Positions 9,283 through 18,707 of a stretch of 64,000 nucleotides of DNA are shown piece by piece. Both the position numbers and the translations under genes were made by a program. The stretch spans positions 62,001 to 126,000 of the forward strand of contig NZ_JARZAJ010000008.1 in the NCBI RefSeq assembly GCF_029892105.1, given 5' to 3'. Source of the DNA: Kitasatospora sp. GP82 (GTDB lineage Bacteria > Actinomycetota > Actinomycetes > Streptomycetales > Streptomycetaceae). Every line of letters starts with the position of its first letter. Position 1 is the first letter of the stretch. A model generated the notes under the pieces. That model was not told the DNA's origin. It saw nothing but the letters and a program-made list of their open reading frames with translations, and searched no databases.

Positions 9283-12200
9283 ATGCTCGATAACACCGAA
9301 CCGCAGCAGTCCGCCGCAGCGGCAAGTTCCGAGGCCGACGGCTCCGCCGCGCCTGGGCGCCGCCGTCGCCGGGCGGTGTCCCGCCCGGCCGGTGCGCCGC
9401 AGGGCGCGGCCGCCGAGTCGGCCGAGACCGTACTGCCCGCCGAGAACCACACCTCCGAGGCCCCCGCCGCCGAGCCGGTGGCGGAGAAGCCCGAGAAGCC
9501 GGTACGGGCCCGCCGTACCCGTAAGCGCGTCGAGTCCCCGGCCGGTGCGCCCGAGGCCGCCGAGGTCGTCGTGAGCGCCCCGGAGGCCGTCGAGGCCCCC
9601 GCGCCGGTCGAGACGCCCGCCGAGCCGGTGGCCGAGAAGGCCGAGAAGCCGGTGCGCGCCCGCCGTACCCGTAAGCGCGTCGAGTCCCCGGCCGGTGCGC
9701 CCGAGGCCGCCGAGCAGGCCGCCGCCGAGACCGTGGTGGCCGTCGAGGCCCCCGCGCCGGTCGAGACGCCCGCTGTCGAGGAAGCGCCCGCCGCGCCCGC
9801 GCGCCGTCGCCGCGCCCGCCGGGTGGTCGAGCCCGCGCCGGTCGCCGTCGAGGAGACTCCCGAGCAGCCGGAGGAGGAGGCCGAGGAGGCCCCTGCGGCT
9901 GTCGAGACGGCCCCGGCCGAGGCGCCGAAGCCCGAGCCGGTGGCGGAGGAGCCGTCCGCCCCTCGGGCCCGCCGCCGTGCCGTGCGCCCGTCCACCGCGA
10001 TCTTCCAGGCCCCGGTCTTCCAGGAGCCGGCCCCGTATGTCGCCCCGGCACCGGCCAAGGCACCGGCCCCCGCACCGGCCAAGGCACCGGCCCCCGCGCA
10101 GGCCCCGGCCCCGGCTCAGGCCCCGGCCCCGGCCCCGGCCGCGCCGGCGGTCGAGGCGGGGGAGCGCGAGGACGAGTTCGAGTACAGCGGCGTCGGCCGC
10201 CGTCGCCGCGTCCGTACGCCCGTCCGGGTGAGCACCCCGACCCGTGGGGCCGGCCGTGCTGCGGCCCGTCCCGCCGCCCGGCCCGAGCCGGTCGCGGTCG
10301 AGGAGCCGGCCGAGGAAGCCGCTGCCGTCGCCGCCACAGCTCCCGAGGTCGAGGCCGAGGCCGAGACCGAGTGGGAGGACGACCGTCCGTCCCGCCGCCG
10401 CCGTCGGGGTGGCCGTCGTCGCCGCCGTGGCGAGGCCGAGGAGTTCGAGGCGGAGCCGACGCAGGCCGAGGCCGACCAGCCCGCCGAGGAGGAGCCCGTC
10501 GCCGAGGCGGAGGAGGACGAGGAGGACGAGCTGGCCGCGGGCCTGAGCTCCTCCCGCCGTCGTCGCCGCCGTCGTCGCCGCACCGGTGAGGCGGGCGTCG
10601 AGGTCGCTGCCGAGACCACCGAAGACGGTGTCCGTACGGTGGTCAAGGTGCGCGAGCCGCGCCGCCGTTCCACCGAGCCGTCCTTCGACCCGGACGAGGT
10701 GCAGTCCATCAAGGGCTCCACCCGTCTGGAGGCCAAGAAGCAGCGCCGCCGTGAGGGCCGCGAGCTGGGCCGCCGCCGGGTGCCGATCATCACCGAGGCC
10801 GAGTTCCTGGCCCGCCGGGAGTCGGTCGAGCGCGTGATGGTGGTGCGCCAGAACGGCCTGCGGACCCAGATCGGCGTCCTTGAGGACGGCGTGCTCGTCG
10901 AGCACTACGTCAACAAGGAGCAGGCCACCTCCTACGTCGGCAACGTCTACCTGGGCAAGGTCCAGAACGTGCTGCCGTCGATGGAGGCCGCCTTCGTCGA
11001 CATCGGCAAGGGCCGCAACGCGGTGCTCTACGCCGGTGAGGTCAACTTCGGCGCGCTGGGCGGCCACGGCGGCCCGCGCCGGATCGAGTCCGTGCTGAAG
11101 TCCGGCCAGTCCGTGCTGGTGCAGGTCTCCAAGGACCCGATCGGCCACAAGGGCGCCCGCCTGACCAGCCAGATCTCCCTGCCTGGCCGCTACCTGGTGT
11201 ACGTGCCCGAGGGCTCGATGACCGGTATCAGCCGCAAGCTGCCGGAGAACGAGCGCGCCCGCCTGAAGCAGATCCTCAAGAAGATCGTCCCGGACGACGC
11301 CGGTGTCATCGTGCGCACCGCCGCCGAGGGCGCCAGCGAGGACGAGCTGACGCGTGATGTGCAGCGCCTCCAGGCACAGTGGGAGGAGATCCAGAAGAAG
11401 GCCGCCACCGGCAACGCCCCGGCGCTGCTCTACGGCGAGCCGGACATGACCGTCCGGGTCGTCCGCGACATCTTCAACGAGGACTTCACCAAGGTCATCG
11501 TCAGCGGCAACGACGCCTGGAACACCATCCACGAGTACGTCTCCAACGTGGCCCCGGACCTGACCGAGCGGCTGCAGCGGTGGACGTCGGATGTGGACGT
11601 GTTCGCCACGTACCGGATCGACGAGCAGCTGATGAAGGCGCTGGACCGCAAGGTCTGGCTGCCCAGCGGCGGCTCGCTGGTGATCGACCGGACCGAGGCG
11701 ATGGTCGTCATCGACGTCAACACCGGGAAGTTCGTCGGCCAGGGCGGAAACCTGGAAGAGACCGTCACCCGGAACAACATCGAGGCGGCCGAGGAGATCG
11801 TCCGGCAGCTGCGGCTGCGCGACCTCGGCGGCATCATCGTGATCGACTTCATCGACATGGTGCTGGAGTCCAACCGCGACCTGGTGCTGCGGCGTCTGCT
11901 CGAATGCCTGGGCCGGGACCGGACCAAGCACCAGGTGGCCGAGGTCACCTCGCTGGGCCTGGTGCAGATGACCCGCAAGCGGGTCGGCCAGGGCCTGCTG
12001 GAGTCCTTCTCCGAGCCGTGCGTGCACTGCAACGGCCGTGGCGTGATCGTCCACATGGACCAGCCGCACGTCCACGGTGGTGGCGGCGCGGCGGTGGCCG
12101 TGACCGGTGAGGCCGTCGCGGCCGGCGGCAAGCGCCGTCGCCGGGGCAAGGGTGGCGCCGGGCACGAGGAGCCGCAGGCGGTTCAGCCGGCCGAGGCCGC

Positions 12201-12837
12201 CGAGGCTGTCGAGCCGATCGAGGCCGAGGCAGCGGTCGAGGGTGCCGAGCAGCTGGAGATCGCCGTTCCGGAGCAGGTCGCCGAGCCGGTGGCCGCTGCC
12301 GAGCCCGAGGCGCAGCCGAGCCTGGTCGAGATCCCGGCCGCCCCTGCCGCGGCTCCGGCGGGCCGTCCCCGCCGCCGCGCGGTGCGCAAGGCAACGGCTC
12401 CGGCCGGCACGCCGGGCGAGGCCGAGATCGTGGTGCTCCAGGCCCGTGCCGAGGCCGTGGTGGAGGCCGCCCTGGCCGCCGCCGAGGTGGGCACCAAGGA
12501 AGAGGCCGCCGCCGAGGAGGCCCCCCGGGCCGCCGAAGCGCCGGAGGCTGTCGTCGAGGCCCCTGCGGCCGAGGAGGCGCCTGCTGTCGAGGCTCCGGCC
12601 GTCGAGACCCCGGCCGTCGAGGCCGAGGCTGTCGAGCCGGTGGCCGAGGCCGAGGTTGAGGCCGAGGCACCTGCGCCGAAGAAGCGGGCCGCTCGCAAGA
12701 CGGCCGCGAAGAAGACCGCCGCCAAGAAGACCACGGCAGCGGCAAAGAAGACCACCGCCCGCAAGACCGCGACCAAGCGGACCAGCGCGGCGGCCAAGAA
12801 GGCAGCAGCCGCCGAAAGTGATGGCGCGGCTGAGTGA
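9283..12837 (+). CDS. rne: Ribonuclease E/G family protein
   Basis: 1184 residues from the ATG preceded by CGGGAGA. Residues 1-about 500 are a disordered Ala/Pro/Glu/Arg extension containing a 50-residue tandem duplication. The catalytic core runs from about 510 to 940: an S1 RNA-binding domain, RNase-H/DNase-I-like regions with the acidic metal-site motifs VIDVNTGKF (about 805-815) and VIDFIDM (about 850), and the zinc-link C-x2-C (CVHCNGRG, about 913). The last 230 residues are again low-complexity and end in Lys/Ala-rich KKTAAKK-type repeats. It cleaves single-stranded AU-rich RNA in mRNA decay and rRNA processing. The arrangement matches streptomycete RNase ES, with the scaffold split on both sides of the core. 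Confidence 0.93.
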   Translation: MLDNTEPQQSAAAASSEADGSAAPGRRRRRAVSRPAGAPQGAAAESAETVLPAENHTSEAPAAEPVAEKPEKPVRARRTRKRVESPAGAPEAAEVVVSAPEAVEAPAPVETPAEPVAEKAEKPVRARRTRKRVESPAGAPEAAEQAAAETVVAVEAPAPVETPAVEEAPAAPARRRRARRVVEPAPVAVEETPEQPEEEAEEAPAAVETAPAEAPKPEPVAEEPSAPRARRRAVRPSTAIFQAPVFQEPAPYVAPAPAKAPAPAPAKAPAPAQAPAPAQAPAPAPAAPAVEAGEREDEFEYSGVGRRRRVRTPVRVSTPTRGAGRAAARPAARPEPVAVEEPAEEAAAVAATAPEVEAEAETEWEDDRPSRRRRRGGRRRRRGEAEEFEAEPTQAEADQPAEEEPVAEAEEDEEDELAAGLSSSRRRRRRRRRTGEAGVEVAAETTEDGVRTVVKVREPRRRSTEPSFDPDEVQSIKGSTRLEAKKQRRREGRELGRRRVPIITEAEFLARRESVERVMVVRQNGLRTQIGVLEDGVLVEHYVNKEQATSYVGNVYLGKVQNVLPSMEAAFVDIGKGRNAVLYAGEVNFGALGGHGGPRRIESVLKSGQSVLVQVSKDPIGHKGARLTSQISLPGRYLVYVPEGSMTGISRKLPENERARLKQILKKIVPDDAGVIVRTAAEGASEDELTRDVQRLQAQWEEIQKKAATGNAPALLYGEPDMTVRVVRDIFNEDFTKVIVSGNDAWNTIHEYVSNVAPDLTERLQRWTSDVDVFATYRIDEQLMKALDRKVWLPSGGSLVIDRTEAMVVIDVNTGKFVGQGGNLEETVTRNNIEAAEEIVRQLRLRDLGGIIVIDFIDMVLESNRDLVLRRLLECLGRDRTKHQVAEVTSLGLVQMTRKRVGQGLLESFSEPCVHCNGRGVIVHMDQPHVHGGGGAAVAVTGEAVAAGGKRRRRGKGGAGHEEPQAVQPAEAAEAVEPIEAEAAVEGAEQLEIAVPEQVAEPVAAAEPEAQPSLVEIPAAPAAAPAGRPRRRAVRKATAPAGTPGEAEIVVLQARAEAVVEAALAAAEVGTKEEAAAEEAPRAAEAPEAVVEAPAAEEAPAVEAPAVETPAVEAEAVEPVAEAEVEAEAPAPKKRAARKTAAKKTAAKKTTAAAKKTTARKTATKRTSAAAKKAAAAESDGAAE
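9469..9771 (+). repeat. Tandem duplication inside the rne N-terminal extension
   Basis: Two in-frame copies (9469-9618 and 9619-9771) encode 50 and 51 residues. Both contain EKPVRARRTRKRVESPAG and end in VEAPAPVETP, so each copy carries one Arg-rich patch. Confidence 0.88.
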
Positions 12838-12849
12838 AGCCCACTGTCC

Positions 12850-12876
12850 GGGGGGCGGGTTGCGGCCCGTCCCCCC
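12850..12876. terminator. Hairpin after rne
   Basis: Imperfect GC inverted repeat (GGGGGGCGGG against CCCGTCCCCCC) starting 12 nt after the rne stop, with no T-run. Confidence 0.5.
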
Positions 12877-12895
12877 GGGCGCGTACGGGTCCGGT

Positions 12896-12924
12896 TTGCC
12901 CCTGCGGCGGCCGGTCCGTATTCT
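12896..12924 (+). promoter_or_regulatory. Housekeeping promoter of rplU-rpmA
   Basis: TTGCCC (12896-12901), a 17-nt spacer and TATTCT (12919-12924) match the HrdB-type consensus. The predicted 5' UTR is about 135 nt and contains a hairpin at 12965-12998. Confidence 0.7.
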
Positions 12925-12964
12925 TGACCTTCGGCGTGTCTACGCCATGCTCCCGAGCACATCA

Positions 12965-12998
12965 CCTCCCGGATCTTCGCAAGAAGGATCGGGGGAGG
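12965..12998 (+). promoter_or_regulatory. Candidate L21 leader hairpin
   Basis: An imperfect stem-loop pairs CCTCCC with GGGAGG around an internal GATC/GATC helix, inside the long rplU 5' UTR and about 70 nt before the start codon. It could be an r-protein autoregulatory site, a terminator remnant or plain UTR structure. Confidence 0.35.
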
Positions 12999-13065
12999 CC
13001 CCTGTGTCCGTACCCAGGTGGCTGGCATCGAGAGTTCCGAACCGAGTATGGAAAGCAGGTACCGC

Positions 13066-13383
13066 ATGTACGCGATCGTTCGCGCCGGCGGCCGCCAGCA
13101 CAAGGTCGCCGTCGGCGACGTGCTGGAGATTGACCGCATCGACGCCAAGCCGGGTGACTCGGTGGAGCTCTCGACCATCCTGGTCGTCGACGGTGACGCT
13201 GTCACCTCCGACCCGTGGGTGCTCGGCGGCGTGAAGGCGCACGCCGAGGTTGTCGACCAGACCAAGGGCGACAAGATCGTCATCCTGCGCTACAAGAACA
13301 AGACCGGCTACCGCCGTCGTCAGGGTCACCGCCAGCAGCACACCGCTGTGCGCATCACGAGCATCGACTCCGTCAGCAAGTAA
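13066..13383 (+). CDS. rplU: 50S ribosomal protein L21
   Basis: 105 residues beginning [14 protein letters not shown], the invariant bL21 N-terminus, with the C-terminal YRRRQGHRQ rRNA-binding segment. The open frame extends upstream, but only this ATG gives the family length. L21 binds 23S rRNA in the large subunit. rpmA follows after 12 nt and obg next, the almost universal rplU-rpmA-obg order. Confidence 0.97.
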   Translation: MYAIVRAGGRQHKVAVGDVLEIDRIDAKPGDSVELSTILVVDGDAVTSDPWVLGGVKAHAEVVDQTKGDKIVILRYKNKTGYRRRQGHRQQHTAVRITSIDSVSK

Positions 13384-13395
13384 GGGGATAGCGAG

Positions 13396-13653
13396 ATGGC
13401 ACACAAGAAGGGCGCAAGCTCTACCCGTAACGGCCGTGACTCGAACGCCCAGCGCCTCGGCGTGAAGCGCTTCGGCGGTCAGGTCGTCAGCGCCGGCGAG
13501 ATCATCGTCCGCCAGCGTGGCACCCACTTCCACCCGGGTGCGGGCGTCGGTCGCGGTGGCGACGACACCCTGTTCGCGCTGACCGACGGCGCCGTGCAGT
13601 TCGGCAACCGTCGCGGCCGTCGCGTTGTGAACATCGTGGCTGTCGAGGCCTGA
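13396..13653 (+). CDS. rpmA: 50S ribosomal protein L27
   Basis: 85 residues beginning [16 protein letters not shown], the conserved bL27 start; the flexible N-terminal tail reaches towards the peptidyl-transferase centre. The conserved [10 protein letters not shown] and [11 protein letters not shown] blocks follow. AAGGGGAT lies 5-10 nt before the ATG. A strong palindromic terminator follows the gene. Confidence 0.97.
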   Translation: MAHKKGASSTRNGRDSNAQRLGVKRFGGQVVSAGEIIVRQRGTHFHPGAGVGRGGDDTLFALTDGAVQFGNRRGRRVVNIVAVEA

Positions 13654-13686
13654 GTTCTCTGACGCAGCGTCAAGACTCTCTGTGAG

Positions 13687-13714
13687 GGGTGGACCGGAAT
13701 GTTCCGGTCCACCC
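13687..13714. terminator. Terminator after rpmA
   Basis: Perfect 12-bp inverted repeat with a 4-nt loop about 33 nt after the rpmA stop. Its symmetry creates spurious matching open frames on both strands. It separates rplU-rpmA from obg or attenuates read-through. Confidence 0.85.
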
Positions 13715-13766
13715 TTCATGCTTTACCGCAGGTCAACAATTCTTTCTTTGCTCTGGAGGCACACCA

Positions 13767-15242
13767 ATGACCACCTTCGTGGACCGCGTCGAGCTGTACG
13801 TCGCCGCGGGTAACGGGGGCCACGGCTGCGCCTCCGTGCACCGGGAGAAGTTCAAGCCGCTGGGTGGACCCGACGGCGGCAACGGCGGCGAGGGCGGCAG
13901 CGTCATCCTCACCGTCGACGCCAACATCACCACCCTCCTCGAGTACCACCACTCGCCCAAGCGCAAGGCCACCAACGGGAAGCCGGGCGCGGGCGGTCAC
14001 CGTACCGGCGCCACCGGCGAGGACCTGGTCCTTCCCGTGCCGGACGGCACCGTCGTGCTGGACAAGCAGGGCAATGTGCTCGCCGACCTGGTCGGCCACG
14101 GCACCAGCTTCGTCGCCGCCGCCGGCGGCCGTGGGGGCCTCGGCAACTCGGCGCTGGCCTCCGCCCGCCGCAAGGCCCCCGGCTTCGCGCTGCTCGGCGA
14201 GCCCGGCGAGGCCCGCGACATCGTGATGGAGCTCAAGTCCGTCGCCGACGTCGCCCTGGTCGGTTACCCGAGCGCGGGCAAGTCCTCGCTGATCTCGGTG
14301 CTCTCCGCTGCCAAGCCGAAGATCGCGGACTACCCCTTCACCACCCTGATCCCCAACCTCGGCGTGGTCACCGCCGGTGAGACGGTCTACACCGTCGCCG
14401 ACGTGCCGGGTCTGATCCCGGGCGCCAGCCAGGGCAGGGGCCTGGGCCTGGAGTTCCTGCGGCACGTGGAGCGCTGCTCGGTGCTGGTGCACGTCCTCGA
14501 CTGCGCCACCCTGGAGCCGGGCCGCGACCCGCTCACCGACCTGGAGACCATCGAGGAGGAGGTGGCCCAGTACGGCGGTCTGGAGGACCGGCCGCGCCTG
14601 GTCGCTCTCAACAAGATCGACGTGCCGGACGGCCAGGACATCGCCGACCTCACCCGCGCCTCCCTGGAGGAGCGCGGCTACCGCGTCTTCGAGGTCTCGG
14701 CCGCCTCCCGCAAGGGCCTGCGCGAGCTGAGCTTCGCGATGGCGCAGATCGTTGCCGAGGCCCGCGCTGCCAAGCCGATCCAGGAGGCGACCCGGATCGT
14801 GCTGCGGCCGCAGGCCGTGGACGACGCCGGCTTCACCGTCACCGAGGAGGACGGCGACTACCGCGTGCGCGGCATCAAGCCCGAGCGCTGGGTCCGCCAG
14901 ACCGACTTCTCCAACGACGAGGCCGTCGGCTACCTCGCCGACCGGCTCGCCCGGCTCGGTGTCGAGGACCAGCTGTGGAAGGCCGGTGCCAAGGAGGGCG
15001 ACACCGTCATCATCGGCCCCGACGAGAACGCCGTGGTCTTCGACTGGGAGCCGACCATGGCTGCCGGTGCGGAGATGCTCGGCCGCCGTGGCGAGGACCA
15101 CCGCTTCGAGACCCAGCGTCCGGCCGTCGACCGCCGCCGCGAGAAGCAGAAGGGCAAGGACGCCGCCGAGGAGCAGTTCCTGGCCTTCGAGGCGCTCTCC
15201 AGCAACCGCCCCGCGGTCGAGGGAGACGACGAGGACTACTGA
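13767..15242 (+). CDS. obgE: GTPase Obg/CgtA
   Basis: 491 residues. An N-terminal glycine-rich Obg fold (about 1-158), a G domain with P-loop GYPSAGKSS (about 166-174), DVPGL (G3) and NKID (G4), then the OCT domain (about 345-425) found only in a subset of Obg proteins, and a charged tail. Obg binds the 50S subunit and acts in ribosome maturation and stringent control; in streptomycetes it also affects sporulation onset. The ATG is set by GGAGG 7 nt upstream; the longer frame begins inside the preceding terminator. Confidence 0.96.
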   Translation: MTTFVDRVELYVAAGNGGHGCASVHREKFKPLGGPDGGNGGEGGSVILTVDANITTLLEYHHSPKRKATNGKPGAGGHRTGATGEDLVLPVPDGTVVLDKQGNVLADLVGHGTSFVAAAGGRGGLGNSALASARRKAPGFALLGEPGEARDIVMELKSVADVALVGYPSAGKSSLISVLSAAKPKIADYPFTTLIPNLGVVTAGETVYTVADVPGLIPGASQGRGLGLEFLRHVERCSVLVHVLDCATLEPGRDPLTDLETIEEEVAQYGGLEDRPRLVALNKIDVPDGQDIADLTRASLEERGYRVFEVSAASRKGLRELSFAMAQIVAEARAAKPIQEATRIVLRPQAVDDAGFTVTEEDGDYRVRGIKPERWVRQTDFSNDEAVGYLADRLARLGVEDQLWKAGAKEGDTVIIGPDENAVVFDWEPTMAAGAEMLGRRGEDHRFETQRPAVDRRREKQKGKDAAEEQFLAFEALSSNRPAVEGDDEDY

Positions 15243-15308
15243 GTCCCCAGGGCGCTGAGCCCCGAGGGCAATGAGTCCCGAGCCTGGTCCACGGGCTGGA
15301 AGTCAGTA

Positions 15309-15356
15309 CGGGCCCGCTGTCCGGATCGCGTAGATTACGATCCGGCGGCGGGCCCG
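15309..15356. promoter_or_regulatory. Long inverted repeat with a -10 box in its loop, upstream of proB
   Basis: Outer arms 15309-15317/15348-15356 (CGGGCCCGC/GCGGGCCCG) and inner arms 15321-15328/15338-15345 (CCGGATCG/CGATCCGG) are perfect. The 9-nt loop holds TAGATT (15331-15336), which fits TANNNT, about 45 nt before proB. It may be the obg terminator, an operator over the proB promoter, or both. Confidence 0.5.
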
Positions 15357-15381
15357 CCGCATGCACCAGTGGAGGACAGTG

Positions 15382-16518
15382 ATGACCGATCAGACACTGC
15401 GGCAGGAAGTCCTGACCGCCCGGCGGATCGTGGTCAAGGTCGGCTCCTCCTCGCTCACCACCGCCGCCGGAGGCCTGGACGCCGACCGGGTGGACGCACT
15501 GGTGGACGCCCTCGCCAAGGCCCGCAAGGGTCCCGACGGGCCCGAGATCGTGCTCGTCTCCTCCGGCGCCATCGCGGCCGGCCTCGCCCCGCTCGGCCTG
15601 GACCGGCGCCCCCACGACCTGGCCCGCCAGCAGGCCGCCGCCAGCGTCGGCCAGGGCCTGCTGGTGGCCCGTTACACCGCTTCCTTCGCCCGGTACGGCG
15701 TACGCGTCGGCCAGGTGCTGCTGACCGCCGAGGACGCCAGCCGCCGCGCGCACTACCGCAACGCGTACCGGACGCTCGATCAGCTGCTGGCGATGGGCGC
15801 GATGCCGATCGTCAACGAGAACGACACCGTCGCCACCGCCGAAATCAGGTTCGGCGACAACGACCGGCTGGCCGCGCTGGTCGCCCATCTCGTCCGGGCC
15901 GACCTGCTGATCCTGCTCTCCGACGTGGACGGGCTCTATGACGGCGACCCCAGCAGGCCCGGCACCAGCCGGATCGCCGAGGTCGGCGGCCCGCACGACC
16001 TCGACGGTGTGGAGATCGGCAGCGCGGGCAAGGCCGGAGTCGGTACCGGTGGCATGGTCACCAAGGTGGAGGCCGCCCGGATCGCCACCGGCGCGGGCAT
16101 CCCCGTGGTGCTTACCGCCGCCAGCCAGGCCGCCGACGCTCTGGCCGGACGCCCCACCGGCACGCTCTTCCTGCGCACCGGCAGCCGCTCCGCCGACCGG
16201 CTGCTCTGGCTGGAGCACGCCAGCACCCCCCGAGGCGCCCTGCAACTGGACTCCGGGGCGGTCGAGGCCGTGGTCTCGGGCGGGAAATCGCTGCTGCCCG
16301 CCGGGGTCACCCGGGTGGACGGCGACTTCACCGCCGGTGATCCGGTGGACCTTCTTGGCGAAAACGGCCACATCGTCGCCCGTGGGCTGGTCAACTTTGA
16401 TGCAAGGGAGTTGCCCCGTCTGCTCGGCCGGTCCACCCGGGAACTGGCCCAGGAGCTCGGTGCCGCCTACGAGCGTGAGGTCATCCACCGCGACGACCTG
16501 GTCATCCTGCGCGGCTGA
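15382..16518 (+). CDS. proB: Glutamate 5-kinase
   Basis: 378 residues. The amino-acid kinase domain starts with VVKVGSSSLTT and carries the VSSGAIAAG and NENDTVATAEIRFGDND substrate/ATP motifs; the C-terminal about 90 residues form a PUA domain as in E. coli ProB. It phosphorylates L-glutamate as the first step of proline synthesis and is normally inhibited by proline. GGAGG lies 6 nt before the ATG. The next enzyme, ProA, is encoded downstream after one unknown gene. Confidence 0.95.
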   Translation: MTDQTLRQEVLTARRIVVKVGSSSLTTAAGGLDADRVDALVDALAKARKGPDGPEIVLVSSGAIAAGLAPLGLDRRPHDLARQQAAASVGQGLLVARYTASFARYGVRVGQVLLTAEDASRRAHYRNAYRTLDQLLAMGAMPIVNENDTVATAEIRFGDNDRLAALVAHLVRADLLILLSDVDGLYDGDPSRPGTSRIAEVGGPHDLDGVEIGSAGKAGVGTGGMVTKVEAARIATGAGIPVVLTAASQAADALAGRPTGTLFLRTGSRSADRLLWLEHASTPRGALQLDSGAVEAVVSGGKSLLPAGVTRVDGDFTAGDPVDLLGENGHIVARGLVNFDARELPRLLGRSTRELAQELGAAYEREVIHRDDLVILRG

Positions 16519-16617
16519 CCGCTCCGAGTGGGCCTGCGCGCCGTCCACGGGCGGCTCCCGCCAGGGGGAGGACCGGGCCTGTTCGGCCCGGACACGATGC
16601 CGAACAGGAGGCCGCCG

Positions 16618-17118
16618 GTGGGACGCAGGCGCGGAGCGCTGCCCGAAGACACGCCCCAGCGGAGGCTGACCAGCATCGCGGGCGGCCGGTCCGAGGGCAC
16701 CTCGGTGGAGGAACGATCCGACACCGAACCGGACTTGACGAGGTATTCGGACGTCGACGACGGCCCCGAGGCGGAGCAGGCCAGGCTCTGGCACGTGGTG
16801 CTCAGCGTGGCCGGTCAGGTGACCCCGTTGACCGAACTGCGCGCCGCGCTCGAACGCCTGGCACACGACCACTCCTTCTTTCTGACGGCCCGCTACGCCG
16901 CCGGCCATGCCGAGATCCGCTACTGGGAACAGGCGCGCGACCTGCACGATGCGGCGGCGATCGCGCTGCGGCTGTGGGGCGAGCACAAGGTCTCGGCGAA
17001 GCTGCCGCCATGGGAGATCGTCGGCCTGGAGGTCGTGGACCGGCCGACCTACCACAAACGAGTCGCCGAGGGCTTCGGGGACCCGCCCCCGCACCTGGGT
17101 GGCGTGCACCCGTACTGA
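16618..17118 (+). CDS. Conserved protein of unknown function between proB and proA
   Basis: 166 residues from a GTG with a textbook AGGAGG 6 nt upstream; this decides the start among several in-frame candidates (16528, 16597, 16705). The first 45 residues are polar and probably disordered. Residues about 55-150 form a compact mixed helical domain with the conserved-looking segments RLWHVVLSVAGQ, ARYAAGHAEIRYWEQARDL and LPPWEIVGLEVVDR. There is no signal peptide or membrane segment. Its position suggests co-transcription with proB, but no proline-related function is known to me. Confidence 0.75.
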   Translation: MGRRRGALPEDTPQRRLTSIAGGRSEGTSVEERSDTEPDLTRYSDVDDGPEAEQARLWHVVLSVAGQVTPLTELRAALERLAHDHSFFLTARYAAGHAEIRYWEQARDLHDAAAIALRLWGEHKVSAKLPPWEIVGLEVVDRPTYHKRVAEGFGDPPPHLGGVHPY

Positions 17119-17153
17119 GGGCCCTTTTCCAGCAGAGCCCCGCGGCCCCTGAA

Positions 17154-17251
17154 GGTTGCCCGCTTGCCCAGGGCCCTGGGGTTACCCGATTGCCCAGCGC
17201 CTCTGGAGGTTGCCCGATTGCCTCGGAGTCCGGTGGTTGCCCGGTTGCCGA
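17154..17251 (+). repeat. Four tandem copies of a 15-17-bp unit with about 27-bp period upstream of proA
   Basis: Units start at 17154, 17180, 17208 and 17235 and share the consensus GGTTGCCCGATTGCC; spacings are 26, 28 and 27 bp. Part of the array (17135-17172) resembles 58774-58811 near the DUF3097 gene, so it may belong to a dispersed intergenic element. Confidence 0.65.
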
Positions 17252-17317
17252 GGTTCGGTGTCTCAGCGGGTGGAATTGCGGGCGTTTGGGGGGTCGGCAG
17301 TCGCTAACCTTGGGCGC

Positions 17318-18634
17318 ATGAGCAGCAACCACGCCATCGCCGACAGCCCTGTTCTCGCCGTTGCGCGCCGCGCCCGTGCCGCGGCCGCCGTGCTCGCTCC
17401 GCTGCCGCGCAGGGCGAAGGACGCGGGGCTGCTGGCGATCGCCGATGCGTTGGTGGCCCGCAGTGCCGAGATCACCGCGGCCAACGCCGAGGACGTGGCC
17501 CGGGCCCGTGAGGCCGGTACGGCCGAGTCGGTGATCGACCGGCTCACTCTGACCGAGGAGCGGATCGCCGCGATCGCCTCGGACGTCCGGGACGTGGTCG
17601 GGCTGCCCGACCCGGTCGGCGAGGTCGTGCGCGGGTACACCCTGCCCAACGGCCTGGACGTACGGCAGGTCCGGGTCCCGCTCGGCGTGGTCGGCATCAT
17701 CTACGAGGCCCGGCCCAATGTCACCGTGGATGCCGCCGCACTCTGCCTGAAGTCCGGCAACGCCGTCCTGCTGCGTGGCTCGGCCTCCGCCTACCGCTCC
17801 AACACCGCGCTGGTCGCCGTGCTGCGGGACGCGGTGGCCGCCGCAGGGCTGCCCGCCGATGTGATCCAGCTGGTCCCCGGGGAGAGCCGGGACTCGGTGC
17901 AGGAGCTGATGCGGGCGCGCGGGCTGGTCGACGTACTGATCCCGCGCGGTGGCGCCTCGCTGATCCGTACGGTCGTGGAGGGTTCCACCGTGCCGGTGAT
18001 CGAGACGGGCACCGGCAACTGCCATGTCTACGTGGACGCCCGGGCGGATCTGGCGATGGCCGTCGGCATCCTGCTCAACTCCAAGGCCCAGCGGGTCAGC
18101 GTCTGCAACTCCGCCGAGACGCTGCTGGTCCACCAGGACGTCGCGGACGCCTTCCTGCCGCTCGCGCTCGAAGCCCTCGCCGCGGCCGGGGTCACCGTGC
18201 ACGGTGACGAGGCGGTGCTGAAGGCGGCCGAGGGCGGTAGTGCCACCGTCGTTCCGGCCACCGAGGAGGACTGGGAGACGGAGTACCTCTCCCTGGACCT
18301 CGCCGCCGCGGTCGTTCCCTCGCTGGAGGCGGCGGTGGAGCACATCCGCCGCTGGTCCTCGGGCCACACCGAGGCGATCGTGACCACCTCGCAGGCTGCC
18401 GCCCGCCGTTTCACCCAGCTGGTCGACTCCACCACGGTGGCCGTCAACGCCTCGACCCGGTTCACCGACGGGGGTGAGTTCGGGTTCGGCGCCGAGATCG
18501 GCATCTCCACTCAGAAGCTGCACGCCCGGGGCCCGATGGGCCTGCCCGAGCTGACCTCCACCAAGTACATCGTCACTGGTGACGGCCATGTCCGTGGCGA
18601 GGCGACGCAGACCGTCGGCGCGACCGAAGGCTGA
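17318..18634 (+). CDS. proA: Gamma-glutamyl phosphate reductase
   Basis: 438 residues of the aldehyde-dehydrogenase fold; the catalytic cysteine is in the block containing [17 protein letters not shown], and [20 protein letters not shown] is a ProA signature. It reduces gamma-glutamyl phosphate to glutamate semialdehyde with NADPH, completing the step begun by ProB. The frame is open far upstream, but the ATG lies 7 nt after a -10 (TAACCT, 17305-17310) and has no ribosome binding site, so a leaderless transcript is likely. proA thus probably has its own promoter. Confidence 0.95.
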   Translation: MSSNHAIADSPVLAVARRARAAAAVLAPLPRRAKDAGLLAIADALVARSAEITAANAEDVARAREAGTAESVIDRLTLTEERIAAIASDVRDVVGLPDPVGEVVRGYTLPNGLDVRQVRVPLGVVGIIYEARPNVTVDAAALCLKSGNAVLLRGSASAYRSNTALVAVLRDAVAAAGLPADVIQLVPGESRDSVQELMRARGLVDVLIPRGGASLIRTVVEGSTVPVIETGTGNCHVYVDARADLAMAVGILLNSKAQRVSVCNSAETLLVHQDVADAFLPLALEALAAAGVTVHGDEAVLKAAEGGSATVVPATEEDWETEYLSLDLAAAVVPSLEAAVEHIRRWSSGHTEAIVTTSQAAARRFTQLVDSTTVAVNASTRFTDGGEFGFGAEIGISTQKLHARGPMGLPELTSTKYIVTGDGHVRGEATQTVGATEG

Positions 18635-18656
18635 GCCCCGCCGGATCGTTCGGGGC
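18635..18656. terminator. Weak hairpin after proA
   Basis: GCCCCG/CGGGGC stem with a 10-nt loop immediately after the proA stop codon. Confidence 0.4.
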
Positions 18657-18707
18657 CAACTGACCGGAGCCACAGACAAACGGCGCGCCCGGTAATACAT
18701 TGAGTGC

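Noticed and set aside
9145..12165. 1006-codon minus-strand frame opposite rne
   Set aside because: Composition mirrors the Ala/Glu repeat coding of rne; no motif.
13646..13750. Mirror open frames on both strands beginning MDRN
   Set aside because: Produced by the palindromic terminator at 13687-13714.
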